A stretch of 64,000 nucleotides of DNA from Actinoplanes lutulentus (GTDB lineage: Bacteria; Actinomycetota; Actinomycetes; Mycobacteriales; Micromonosporaceae): the NCBI RefSeq assembly GCF_003259845.1, contig NZ_QLMJ01000010.1, forward strand, positions 62,001-126,000, read 5' to 3'. How positions within the stretch are numbered: the first letter of the stretch is position 1; the number at the start of each line of letters is the position of its first letter. The notes under the pieces are model-generated. The model did not search any database. It was not told the DNA's origin and was given only the letters and a program-made list of their open reading frames with translations. Position numbers and translations under genes: made by a program. Positions 11,253-19,643 of this stretch are shown here, piece by piece.

Positions 11253-13142
11253 GTGCACGCTTTACCCGTGACGACGCACGGAGACGCGGTCGGTCCGTCG
11301 GCCCTTTCCGCCGTCCCCGCCGTAACGGATGAGAAAAGCCAGGTCAGCGGTAGCCCATCAGAGCGTACGGGGACAGACCAGCCTCGACCGGCAAACCAGG
11401 GAAACCTCCCTGAGCCGGCCGCGGTGCCACCCGCCCTGGGACGCCTCGCCACCGCATTGAGTGAATTGCGCTCGGCATTGGGCGCTGTGTCGTACCCATT
11501 GGTCCTGCCCTCGGCGGAGGAAGCACGCAGGGTGGGCGGGTCGCTGCGCTCGCAGCTCGACGACTACCTTCTGCCGCGCCTGGCCCGGCTCGACGCGCCG
11601 CTGCTCGTGGTCGTCGGCGGTTCCACCGGCGCGGGCAAGTCCACCCTGGTGAACAGCCTGGTCCAAGCACCGGTGAGCACGGCCGGCGTGCTGCGGCCGA
11701 CCACCCGGTCGCCGGTGCTGGTGGCGAACCCGGCCGATCTGACCTGGTTCGGCCGTGGCGGGCTGCTGCCCGGCCTGGTCCGCACCGGCGAGCAGAGCAC
11801 CGACCCGAACGTGTTGCAGGTCATCGCCGCGCCGTCGATCGGTCCCGGCGTGGCCCTGCTCGACGCGCCCGACATCGACTCGGTCGTCGACCAGAACCGC
11901 AAGCTGGCCGCACAGCTGCTGGCCGCCGCCGATCTGTGGCTCTTCGTGACCACCGCCGCGCGGTACGCGGACGCCGTCCCGTGGGAACTGCTGACCACCG
12001 CCCGGCTGCGCGGCACCGTGATCTCCCTGGTGCTGGACCGGGTCCCGGCCGAGGCGGCCGCCGACATCGCCGCGCACCTGGGCGAGATGCTCACCGAGCG
12101 CGACCTCGGCTCGGCCCCGCTGTTCGTGATCCCGGAAACCGGTCTGGACAGCAACGGCATGCTGCCGGAAGCCGCGGTCGGCTCGATGCGCCAATGGTTC
12201 GCCCAGCTGTCCTCGGACGCGAACGCGCGCTCCGCGGTGGTCCGGCAGACCCTGGACGGTGCGCTCGGCGCCCTGTCCCCGGCTCTGCACGGCCTGGCCG
12301 AGGCCGCCGACGAGCAGCTCTCCACCGCCCAGGCGCTCGACGAGCGGGTCGCGGCGGCGTACCGCAGCGCCCGGCGCACCACCGAGGAAGGCCTTCAGGA
12401 CGGCCGGCTGCTCCGCGGCGAGGTTCTGGCCCGCTGGCAGGAGTTCATCGGCACCGGCGAGTTCCTGCGCAGCCTGGAGTCGCGAGTGGGCCACATGCGC
12501 GACCGGCTCCTCGCGGCACTCAGCGGCCGCCCGGCGCCCGGGCGCAACCTTCAGGTCGCGATGGAATCGCAGCTGGTCACCCTGCTGCGCGGGGTCTCGG
12601 CGGACGCGGCCGAGCAGGCGTACGCGGCCTGGCAGTCGCACCCGGCCGGCGCCGCGCTGCTCGAACCCGCCCTGCAGAAAGCCGACCCCGAGCTCGCACA
12701 GCGCGCCGACCGGCTGGTCCGGGACTGGCAGCAGTGGGTGCTCGACCTGGTCCGCCGGGAAGCCGCCGACAAGCGCACCGTGGCCCGCGGAGCGGCGTAC
12801 GCGGTGAACGGCGCCGGCCTCGCCGTGATGATCGCCGTGTTCACCACGACCGCGTTCATACCCACCGGCCTGGAGGTCGCCGCCGGTGCCGGAACGGCGG
12901 TCGCCGCGCAGAAGGTCCTCGAGGCCGTCTTCGGCGACCAGGCCATCCGCACCCTCGCGACCCGCGCCCGCACCGAGCTGCTGTCCCGGGTTGATGATCT
13001 ACTCGCCGCCGAGGCCGCCCGGTTCACCGAGCGGACCGCGACGGTACGCCTCGAAGCCGAGCCGGGCACGCTGTTGCGCCGGGTCGGCACCGAGGTGGAG
13101 GCTGCCAGGAAGGAACTCGCGTTGACCGGACCGGGGCAATGA
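11253..13142 (+). CDS. Dynamin-like GTPase (DynA-like), first of a pair
   Basis: A 629-residue large GTPase. After a disordered Pro/Ser-rich N-terminus (1-60) come the P-loop GGSTGAGKST (122-131), a G2-like RPTTRSPV segment and the G3 motif LLDAPDIDS; the G4 NKxD motif is not canonical (LVLDRVP). The rest is helical, with one hydrophobic hairpin near the C-terminus (AVMIAVFTTTAFIPTGLEVAAGAG) that could dip into the membrane. It overlaps the next GTPase gene by 4 bp. The pairing resembles DynA/DynB of Streptomyces, which stabilise sporulation septa; that role is inferred. GTG 11253 has no clear ribosome site; GTG 11268 is the alternative start. Confidence 0.8.
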   Translation: MHALPVTTHGDAVGPSALSAVPAVTDEKSQVSGSPSERTGTDQPRPANQGNLPEPAAVPPALGRLATALSELRSALGAVSYPLVLPSAEEARRVGGSLRSQLDDYLLPRLARLDAPLLVVVGGSTGAGKSTLVNSLVQAPVSTAGVLRPTTRSPVLVANPADLTWFGRGGLLPGLVRTGEQSTDPNVLQVIAAPSIGPGVALLDAPDIDSVVDQNRKLAAQLLAAADLWLFVTTAARYADAVPWELLTTARLRGTVISLVLDRVPAEAAADIAAHLGEMLTERDLGSAPLFVIPETGLDSNGMLPEAAVGSMRQWFAQLSSDANARSAVVRQTLDGALGALSPALHGLAEAADEQLSTAQALDERVAAAYRSARRTTEEGLQDGRLLRGEVLARWQEFIGTGEFLRSLESRVGHMRDRLLAALSGRPAPGRNLQVAMESQLVTLLRGVSADAAEQAYAAWQSHPAGAALLEPALQKADPELAQRADRLVRDWQQWVLDLVRREAADKRTVARGAAYAVNGAGLAVMIAVFTTTAFIPTGLEVAAGAGTAVAAQKVLEAVFGDQAIRTLATRARTELLSRVDDLLAAEAARFTERTATVRLEAEPGTLLRRVGTEVEAARKELALTGPGQ

Positions 13143-14791
13143 ATCTCGTGGAACAAAAGGTGGACGCCGAGGACCTGTCCCGGCGGCTCGAAGCCCTCTC
13201 CCGGTTCCTGCGGGTGACCGGGCCGTACCTCCCGGACGGCAAGCTGGTCGCAGCGCACACCCTGGTGGAACGGGCCGGCAATCGGCTCTCGCTGTCTCTG
13301 GACCACACCGTGGTGGCGCTCGCCGGCAGCACCGGCAGTGGCAAGTCGAGCCTGTTCAACGCGCTGGCCCGGTTCAAGCTCTCCCAGGTGGGTGTTCGCC
13401 GGCCGACGACCGGCACCGCGCACGCCTGCGTCTGGGGCCCGCTGGAGCCGGCGAACCGTCTGCTCGACTGGGTCGGGGTGCTGCCGCGGCAGCGCTTCGT
13501 CCGGGAAAGCGCGCTGGACGGCGACGACGAGGCCGGCCTGCACGGCCTGATCCTGCTCGACCTGCCGGACTTCGACTCGGTCGAGCGCACCCACCAGCTC
13601 GAGGTGGACCGGCTGCTCGGCCTGGTCGACCAGATCGTCTGGGTGGTCGACCCGCAGAAGTACGGCGACCGGGTGCTGCACCAGGCATACCTCTCCCAGT
13701 TCGCCTCGCACGCCGGCGTCACCATCGTGGTGCTGAACCAGGCCGACCGGCTCACCCCGGGCGACACCGAGGTGGTGCTCGCCGACCTGGGCCGGCTTCT
13801 CGAAGAGGACGGCCTGACCGGCACGCCGGTGCTGGCCTCCTCGGCGAAACAGCCGGGCATGCTCCGCGACCTGCGCGGCGCCCTGGAGAAGACGGTCGCC
13901 GACCGGCAGGCCGCGCTGCGCCGGCTCGCCGCCGACCTGGACACGGTCGGCGAGGAACTGGCCGTCACGATCGGGCCGCCGGCCGCCGAGGACGAGGTGG
14001 ACCGGAGCACGGTCCGCCAGTTGTCCGACTCGCTCGCCGCGTCGGCCGGTGTCCCGGCGGTGGCCGATGCGACCGCCGAGGCGTACCGGCAGCGGGCCGC
14101 GGCGGCGACCGGCTGGCCGCTGGTGCGCGGGCTCAACCGGCTGCGCCCTGACCCGCTGCGCCGCCTGCACCTGGGCGAGAAAACGCCTACCGACGCGGTC
14201 TCCACCGACATCGTTCCGCGTACCTCGGTGCCGGCCGCTGATGCCGCGCAGCGCTCCGCGGTCGGCATCTCGGTCCGGGCGGTCGCGTCCCGGGCCGCGG
14301 CGCCACTGCCGGAGGTCTGGGCGCCGGCGCTGACCACAGCGGCCCGATCCCGGGCCGACGATCTGCCGGACGCGCTGGACCGGGCGGTCGCCACGACCGA
14401 CCTCGGTGTGCAGCGTGCCCCGATCTGGTGGCGGGTGGTCGGTGGCCTCCAGTGGGTGCTGCTGGCGACCGCGGCGGCCGGTCTGCTCTGGCTGATCGCC
14501 GGTTACGCGATCCGCGCCCTGGGCCTGCCCGAGCTGGACAATCCGCAGGTGGGAGCGGTTCCGCTGCCGACCCTGCTGCTGCTCGGCGGCCTGCTCGCCG
14601 GGCTGCTTCTCTGGCTGCTGCTGAAACCTCTCGTGGTGGCGGGTTCGAAACGGGCGAAGCGCCGGGCCGAGCAACGGCTGCGTGCCGCGGTCACCGAGGT
14701 GGCCCGTGCGCACGTCGTCGTTCCGGTCCGTGAGGTGCTGAACGCGTACGCCCAGGCGAGGGAAGCGCTCGGCGTGGTGCGTTCGGAGTAG
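13139..14791 (+). CDS. Dynamin-like GTPase with two membrane segments (DynB-like)
   Basis: A 550-residue GTPase with P-loop AGSTGSGKSS (62-71), G2-like RRPTTGTAHACV, G3 LLDLPDFDS and a proper G4 LNQAD. Two transmembrane segments lie at about 437-460 and 475-500 (VLLATAAAGLLWLIAGYAI; LLLLGGLLAGLLLWLLL), followed by a short basic helix. This layout fits DynB, the membrane-anchored partner in the Streptomyces division dynamin pair. The start overlaps the upstream stop (ATGA), implying co-translation. Expected place of action: cytoplasmic face of the membrane, possibly at septa. Confidence 0.8.
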   Translation: MNLVEQKVDAEDLSRRLEALSRFLRVTGPYLPDGKLVAAHTLVERAGNRLSLSLDHTVVALAGSTGSGKSSLFNALARFKLSQVGVRRPTTGTAHACVWGPLEPANRLLDWVGVLPRQRFVRESALDGDDEAGLHGLILLDLPDFDSVERTHQLEVDRLLGLVDQIVWVVDPQKYGDRVLHQAYLSQFASHAGVTIVVLNQADRLTPGDTEVVLADLGRLLEEDGLTGTPVLASSAKQPGMLRDLRGALEKTVADRQAALRRLAADLDTVGEELAVTIGPPAAEDEVDRSTVRQLSDSLAASAGVPAVADATAEAYRQRAAAATGWPLVRGLNRLRPDPLRRLHLGEKTPTDAVSTDIVPRTSVPAADAAQRSAVGISVRAVASRAAAPLPEVWAPALTTAARSRADDLPDALDRAVATTDLGVQRAPIWWRVVGGLQWVLLATAAAGLLWLIAGYAIRALGLPELDNPQVGAVPLPTLLLLGGLLAGLLLWLLLKPLVVAGSKRAKRRAEQRLRAAVTEVARAHVVVPVREVLNAYAQAREALGVVRSE

Positions 14792-14802
14792 TTCTGCCGG
14801 GT

Positions 14803-14824
14803 GCCGCGAGCGTAGGCTCGCGGC
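14803..14824 (+). promoter_or_regulatory. Leaderless-type promoter with inverted repeat abutting a start codon
   Basis: GCCGCGAGC / GCTCGCGGC with a four-base loop ends on the base before ATG 14825. It includes TAGGCT (14813-14818) six bases from the ATG, the spacing expected for a -10 box serving a leaderless mRNA. The repeat may be an operator rather than an RNA hairpin, since a leaderless transcript would not contain it. Confidence 0.5.
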
Positions 14825-16024
14825 ATGCCCGCACCCCGCCCCGTGTACGAGGCCGTTCTCCACGCGGCCCGCGACGTCACGAAACTGGGCTGCGCGCTCG
14901 ATGCCGAGATGCTCGGCACCGCGCTGCTCGGCAGCATCTACTCGGTGGCCGCCGAGCGCCGCGCCGAGGCGGTCCGCGATTTTGTGGGCCGTTTCCTGGT
15001 CGCGACCGAGCGGCAGCACACGCCCGAGGCGGTGACGATCCGGGAGGTCTTCGCCGCGCTCGTGCCGGACGCTGACGGAGCCGCGGGTGTCGGTCACGAC
15101 GGCCGGGCCCCGTCGTGGGTCACCGAGCTGGGCCGGGTCCGCCCGACCGGCTGTTATGCGTACGGAGACGTCTACGGCGACCAGACGTCATACCTGGTCA
15201 CGTTCGCCTACGAGGACAGTGCCGACGGCGGCCCCGAGCACGCCGTGGTGGCCATCGTGGACCACAACATCGGCATCGCGAAAGACGTCTTCGTCTCGTC
15301 CTCGGCCGAGTCGATGCTGAGCCAGGTGCGCGCGCTCTGCGACGCCGACGAGCTGATGTGGTTCCGCACCGAGGACCCGGGCCGTCTGCGCGACGAGGTG
15401 GGCCGCCATCTGGAGATCACCGACGACCTCGGCGACCTGCCGGCCGACGGTTCACTCGCCACCGACCACGCGCTCGCCACGGCCCGGTTCGCCCTGTTGC
15501 CGGTGGTGAGCACCCCGCCGCTGGACGAGCCGACCGGCCGCAGCGGCGCCGACCTGGCCCGCGATTTCGCCGACTCACCGGAGGCGGCGGCCGAGGGGCT
15601 GCCGGACACCGCGCGCGAGGCCGACCGGGCCTCGTTCGCCTTCTGCGTCAGCCTGATCCTGGACCACGCGGAAACGCTGCCCGGCGCCGATCCGCTGCGC
15701 TGGAGCCCGGCCGTGGCCGGGCTGTTCCTGCTGGACTGGGTGCACCGGCGTGCCGTGCTCGACATCGACGACGCCGCGATGCTGCCGATGGTGATCCGCG
15801 CCTGGACGGCGTACTCGGGCCGTAAGCGTGGCCTGTCCGAGGCCGCTGTCGCCGGGACCAGCTCCGTGGTGGAGGAACTGATCCCGGAGTTCGTCCGTCT
15901 CTATCGGACCGGCGAGCGCCGCAGCCCGGCGACCGCCGCGGTCGCCCAGCTGATCTCCGAGGGCGTCGACCCGAACGACATGACCGCGATCGAGGCCTGG
16001 CTGGACGCCAACCGCGAGGACTGA
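14825..16024 (+). CDS. Conserved hypothetical protein (399 aa)
   Basis: A soluble, acidic 399-residue protein with no signal peptide, membrane segment or catalytic motif I recognise. The N-terminal half is alpha/beta (SYLVTFAYEDS... HAVVAIVDHNIGIAKDVFVS, about 120-160); the C-terminal half is helical. It starts 33 bp after the dynamin pair on the same strand, but its own leaderless-type promoter suggests separate transcription. Codon use is typical, so it is real. No function is proposed. Confidence 0.75.
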   Translation: MPAPRPVYEAVLHAARDVTKLGCALDAEMLGTALLGSIYSVAAERRAEAVRDFVGRFLVATERQHTPEAVTIREVFAALVPDADGAAGVGHDGRAPSWVTELGRVRPTGCYAYGDVYGDQTSYLVTFAYEDSADGGPEHAVVAIVDHNIGIAKDVFVSSSAESMLSQVRALCDADELMWFRTEDPGRLRDEVGRHLEITDDLGDLPADGSLATDHALATARFALLPVVSTPPLDEPTGRSGADLARDFADSPEAAAEGLPDTAREADRASFAFCVSLILDHAETLPGADPLRWSPAVAGLFLLDWVHRRAVLDIDDAAMLPMVIRAWTAYSGRKRGLSEAAVAGTSSVVEELIPEFVRLYRTGERRSPATAAVAQLISEGVDPNDMTAIEAWLDANRED

Positions 16025-16031
16025 CAACCAG

Positions 16032-17102
16032 TCAGCGCTGGTTGATGTAGTGGTCCTCGGCCGGCCCGGAGTGGTGCTTGCCCACCCTCGTGCTCCGCTG
16101 CCAGGCGGCGCTGATCTCAGCGGCCTGCTGGGTGTACTCGGCTCGGTGCGCCCCGCGGTACGGCCGGTTGTTCATCATCCGGCTCTCGTCCGAGCGGGGC
16201 TGGGTGTCGTCGGAGCGGCTCTGCGAGAAGAGCCGGTTCATGTTGAGTCCGCGCTCCGGATAACTCTGCTCGAGGATCCGGGCGGGTCGGATGTTGTACG
16301 GGCGCTCGGCCACCGCTGACCTCCGGCTGGGTTCGTCATCGTCTTCTTCACAGGGCTCTTCCGCGTCCGCCGGCACTTCGGGCAGCCCCGGCACCGTGGG
16401 GAAGTCCTGCGGTTCCTCCGGACGGGACACGTCGTCGCCCTCCTCAGGCACTACCGGCAAATCCGGCACAACGGGCAATTTACCCCGAACAGGAAATTCT
16501 CGTGGTTTTGCAGGATCCGAAATCGCCGGATTCTTCCGCCCCGGCGCCGGCCGCTTCCGGGTCGGGCTCTTCGAACGCGGCGTGCCCTTCCCCGCGTACC
16601 CATGCTTTGTCTGATCTTTATCGGCCACGCCCGAAGCCGGACCGGAACCGTAAGAGCGACCACCCGAAGGCCGATAGGCCGCCGGGCCGGAAGGCCCGCC
16701 AGACGGGGAGGCGGCAGGCGCGGAGGGCGACGGCGTCGCGGGAAACAGAGAGGGAGGCAGAGAGGCAGGCAGAGAGGGCGACAGAGAGGGCGACAGAGTG
16801 GGAGATAGCGAGGGCGACAGGACCGGCCAGGACGGCCCGGGGTCGATCGGCCCGCTGGACGGCGGCGGCAGGAACGGAACGTCCATGGCGCCCGGCCGAT
16901 CCCGCCCGGAGATCTCGTTCGAGCCGGTGGTGAGTACGGCAAGCGTCGGCACCGAAGCGAGCCCGACCAGGAACGCCACCATGATCACGTACCGACGGGT
17001 CGTCCCGGAGAAGCCGTGATCCTCGCTGTACACCCCGTCGAGGCGTTTACGCAGCACCTTGAAAGGTGGTGCGAAGTCGTCTTCATCGGGCAGGTGCGGC
17101 AC
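16032..17102 (-). CDS. Membrane-anchored low-complexity protein (356 aa)
   Basis: Starts at GTG 17102 (VPHLPDEDDFAPPFK) behind AAGGAGC; upstream in-frame sequence is rejected because this ribosome site fits. One transmembrane segment at about 38-56 (YVIMVAFLVGLASVPTLAVLT) is followed by an extracytoplasmic region rich in Pro, Ser and Leu: a run of SPSL/SPTL/PASL/PPSL units, then a basic linker and repeated V-P-D-L-P-V-V-P type units, and an Arg/Asn/Gln-rich tail. No enzymatic domain is visible. A cell-envelope structural or regulatory role is possible; the family is unknown to me. Confidence 0.65.
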   Translation of the reverse strand: MPHLPDEDDFAPPFKVLRKRLDGVYSEDHGFSGTTRRYVIMVAFLVGLASVPTLAVLTTGSNEISGRDRPGAMDVPFLPPPSSGPIDPGPSWPVLSPSLSPTLSPSLSPSLPASLPPSLFPATPSPSAPAASPSGGPSGPAAYRPSGGRSYGSGPASGVADKDQTKHGYAGKGTPRSKSPTRKRPAPGRKNPAISDPAKPREFPVRGKLPVVPDLPVVPEEGDDVSRPEEPQDFPTVPGLPEVPADAEEPCEEDDDEPSRRSAVAERPYNIRPARILEQSYPERGLNMNRLFSQSRSDDTQPRSDESRMMNNRPYRGAHRAEYTQQAAEISAAWQRSTRVGKHHSGPAEDHYINQR

Positions 17103-17514
17103 GCGAGAGCTCCTTGTACGAAGAAAGATCCACCTGGATCCGTTCCGGACAAAGGGCTGAACGACGCATTCCTGTTTCGGCAGCGGCACCCCCATGCCAT
17201 TCGTACTAGAGTGAGATCACAAAGACTACTAAATCGGACAAATACCCTTAACGATGCGTCAGCAGAAAACTTAATTTCGTGATCCACGCAGTCTGTAACG
17301 GCGCTCACTCCCTCTGTCAGGATGGGATCGACGGCACCGCCGCCGTCGCCCTCCGCCAACCAGCGGGGCTTCGGCGGGTTCGTCCCGGCAGAACCAACGG
17401 CCGGAAAAGCCGCGCGGCAACCCCACCCGGGCCAGGCGCGGCCAGCCCTGAGTGGTCAGCCGCGTGGCCGGGAGACACCCGCCGCGGGGCGTGGAGAGGA
17501 AACAGGAGACACGG
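17103..17514. other. 412-bp divergent intergenic region
   Basis: Holds the promoters for the minus-strand membrane protein and the plus-strand dehydrogenase operon. The stretch at about 17200-17280 is the most AT-rich of the surrounding kilobases, as expected for promoters, but I cannot assign a -35/-10 pair with confidence. No open frame here has coding character; from about 17320 to 17500 it looks like an untranslated leader. Confidence 0.5.
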
Positions 17515-18657
17515 ATGGCGAAAGGCGAGCGCGAGAAGGCCGGAAACGATGTGCCGGCCGGCGGCTTCGTCCAACTGCTGACCCCCGACGGCGAGCGCAT
17601 CGAAAGTGCGACCACCGCCGACGGAACCACCTACACCGTCGACTTCACCGACGAGGAATACCGCGAGCTCTACCGCGACCTGGTGACCGTCCGGCGTCTC
17701 GACGCCGAGGCCGTCGCCCTGCAGCGTCAGGGCGAGCTGGGCATCTGGGCCAGCCTGCTCGGCCAGGAGGCCGCCCAGGTCGGATCCGGCCGGGCCCTGC
17801 GATCACAGGACATGGCCTTCCCGACGTACCGCGAGCACGGCGTTCTCTACTGCCGGGGCATCGACCCGATCATGCCGTTCGGCCTGTTCCGGGGCGTCGA
17901 CCAGGGCGGCTGGGATCCGAACGAGTTCCGGTTCAACACGTACACCATCGTGATCGGCTCGCAGACGCTGCACGCCACCGGTTACGCCATGGGCATCACC
18001 ATGGACGGCAAGACCGGCAGTGCCGACGGCGAGGCCGTGATCGCGTACTTCGGTGACGGCGCCACCAGTCAGGGCGAGGTCAACGAGTCGTTCGTCTGGT
18101 CCGGTGTCTTCAACGCACCCATCGTCTTCTTCTGCCAGAACAACCAGTACGCGATCTCCGAACCCCTGGAACGGCAGACCCGGGTCCCGCTCTACCAGCG
18201 TGCCGCCGGTTACGGGTTCCCCGGCGTACGCGTCGACGGCAACGACGTGCTGGCCAGTTACGCGGTGACCAAGGCCGCGCTGGACAACGCCCGCAACGGA
18301 CAGGGCCCGACCCTGATCGAGGCGTACACGTACCGGATGGGCGCGCACACCAGCTCGGACGACCCGACGCGTTACCGGATCTCCAGCGAGGTCGAGGCGT
18401 GGAAGGCGAAAGACCCGATCGCGCGTCTCAAGGCCTTCCTCGCCAAGCAGAAGGTGGCCGGCGACGACTTCTTCGGCGAGGTCGACGACACCGCCGGCAA
18501 GCTCGCGCTTGACCTGCGCGAACGCGTACTGGCGATGCCTGATCCACAACCGGTGGCGATGTTCGACAACGTCTATCCGAACGACTCGCCGGAGCTGATC
18601 AAGCAGCGCAAGGCGTTCGAGGACTACCAGGCTTCGTTCGAGGGGAGTGGGCACTGA
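17515..18657 (+). CDS. 2-oxoacid dehydrogenase E1 alpha subunit (pyruvate or branched-chain type)
   Basis: Thiamine diphosphate-dependent E1 alpha, 380 residues from ATG 17515, with AGGAGA eight bases upstream. The ThDP/Mg motif GDGATSQGEVNESF ... CQNNQYAIS is intact, as are the substrate region QEAAQVGSGRAL and the phosphorylation-loop-like RMGAHTSSDDPTRYR. With the beta subunit it decarboxylates a 2-oxo acid and passes the acyl group to the E2 lipoyl arm. Many actinobacteria use homodimeric AceE for pyruvate, so this alpha/beta type may serve branched-chain 2-oxo acids as in M. tuberculosis bkdABC. Sequence alone does not settle the substrate. First gene of a three-gene operon without its own E3. 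Confidence 0.9.
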   Translation: MAKGEREKAGNDVPAGGFVQLLTPDGERIESATTADGTTYTVDFTDEEYRELYRDLVTVRRLDAEAVALQRQGELGIWASLLGQEAAQVGSGRALRSQDMAFPTYREHGVLYCRGIDPIMPFGLFRGVDQGGWDPNEFRFNTYTIVIGSQTLHATGYAMGITMDGKTGSADGEAVIAYFGDGATSQGEVNESFVWSGVFNAPIVFFCQNNQYAISEPLERQTRVPLYQRAAGYGFPGVRVDGNDVLASYAVTKAALDNARNGQGPTLIEAYTYRMGAHTSSDDPTRYRISSEVEAWKAKDPIARLKAFLAKQKVAGDDFFGEVDDTAGKLALDLRERVLAMPDPQPVAMFDNVYPNDSPELIKQRKAFEDYQASFEGSGH

Positions 18658-19643
18658 TGGCCGAGACGATCAACTTGGGCAAGGCACTCAACCACGGCCT
18701 GCGCCGCTCCCTGGAGAACGACCCGAAAGTCGTGATCATGGGAGAGGACGTCGGCAAGCTCGGCGGCGTCTTCCGGATCACCGACGGCCTGCAGAAGGAC
18801 TTCGGCGAGAACCGGGTGATCGACACCCCGCTCGCCGAGGCCGGCATCATCGGCACGGCGGTCGGCCTCGCCATCCGCGGTTACCGGCCGGTCTGCGAGA
18901 TCCAGTTCGACGGGTTCGTCTTCCCGGCGTACAACCAGATCGTCAGCCAGGTCGCGAAGATGCACTACCGGTCCAAGGGCAACGTCCGGCTGCCGATCGT
19001 CATCCGGATCCCGTTCGGCGGTGGGATCGGCGCGGTCGAGCACCACTCCGAGTCCCCTGAGGCCTACTTCTCGCACACCCCCGGCCTCAAGGTCGTGACC
19101 TGCTCCAACCCGGCTGACGCGTACGCGATGATCCAGCAGGCGATCGCGTCGGACGACCCGATCGTCTTCTTCGAGCCGAAACGGCGTTACTGGGAGAAGG
19201 GCGAGGTCGACCTGGACCTCCCGCTCGACGGCGCGTACCCCTTGCACGCCGCGCGAACGGCCCGTCCCGGCAACGACGCGACCCTGCTGGCTTACGGCCC
19301 GATGGTCAAGGTGGCGCTGGACGCCGCCGCGGCCGCCGCCGAGGACGGCCGTGACCTCGAGGTCATCGACCTGCGCTCGCTCTCGCCGATCGACTACCCG
19401 GTGATCTTCGACTCGGTCAAGCGGACCGGTCGCGCCATCGTCGTGCACGAAGCGCCGGGCAACCTCGGCCTCGGCTCGGAGATCGCCGCCCGGATCACCG
19501 AGGAGTGCTTCTACTCCCTGGAAGCGCCGGTCCTGCGCGTGACCGGTTATGACATTCCTTATCCCGCGGCCCGCGCCGAGGAGGAGTACCTCCCCGACCT
19601 GGACCGGGTGCTGGACGCCGTCGACCGTTCGTTCGGCTGGTGA
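18657..19643 (+). CDS. 2-oxoacid dehydrogenase E1 beta subunit
   Basis: A 328-residue transketolase-type beta subunit (MAETINLGKALNHGL; MGEDVGKLGGVFRITDGL; GTAVGLAIRGYRPVCEIQF; PFGGGIGAVEHHSESPEA). The His pair in EHHSE belongs to the active site shared with E1 alpha. The transketolase C-terminal domain (about 195-320) closes with ARAEEEYLPDLDRVLDAVDR. It overlaps the E1 alpha stop by one base (TGATG) and the E2 start by four, so the three subunits are translationally coupled. Confidence 0.92.
   Translation: MAETINLGKALNHGLRRSLENDPKVVIMGEDVGKLGGVFRITDGLQKDFGENRVIDTPLAEAGIIGTAVGLAIRGYRPVCEIQFDGFVFPAYNQIVSQVAKMHYRSKGNVRLPIVIRIPFGGGIGAVEHHSESPEAYFSHTPGLKVVTCSNPADAYAMIQQAIASDDPIVFFEPKRRYWEKGEVDLDLPLDGAYPLHAARTARPGNDATLLAYGPMVKVALDAAAAAAEDGRDLEVIDLRSLSPIDYPVIFDSVKRTGRAIVVHEAPGNLGLGSEIAARITEECFYSLEAPVLRVTGYDIPYPAARAEEEYLPDLDRVLDAVDRSFGW

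Noticed and set aside
16700-16810. Purine-rich direct repeats (GAGGGCGACAGA) as a possible CRISPR or iteron array
   Set aside because: They are the codons of the SPSL/SPTL repeats of the membrane protein on the minus strand; period and frame match the coding sequence and there are no spacers.
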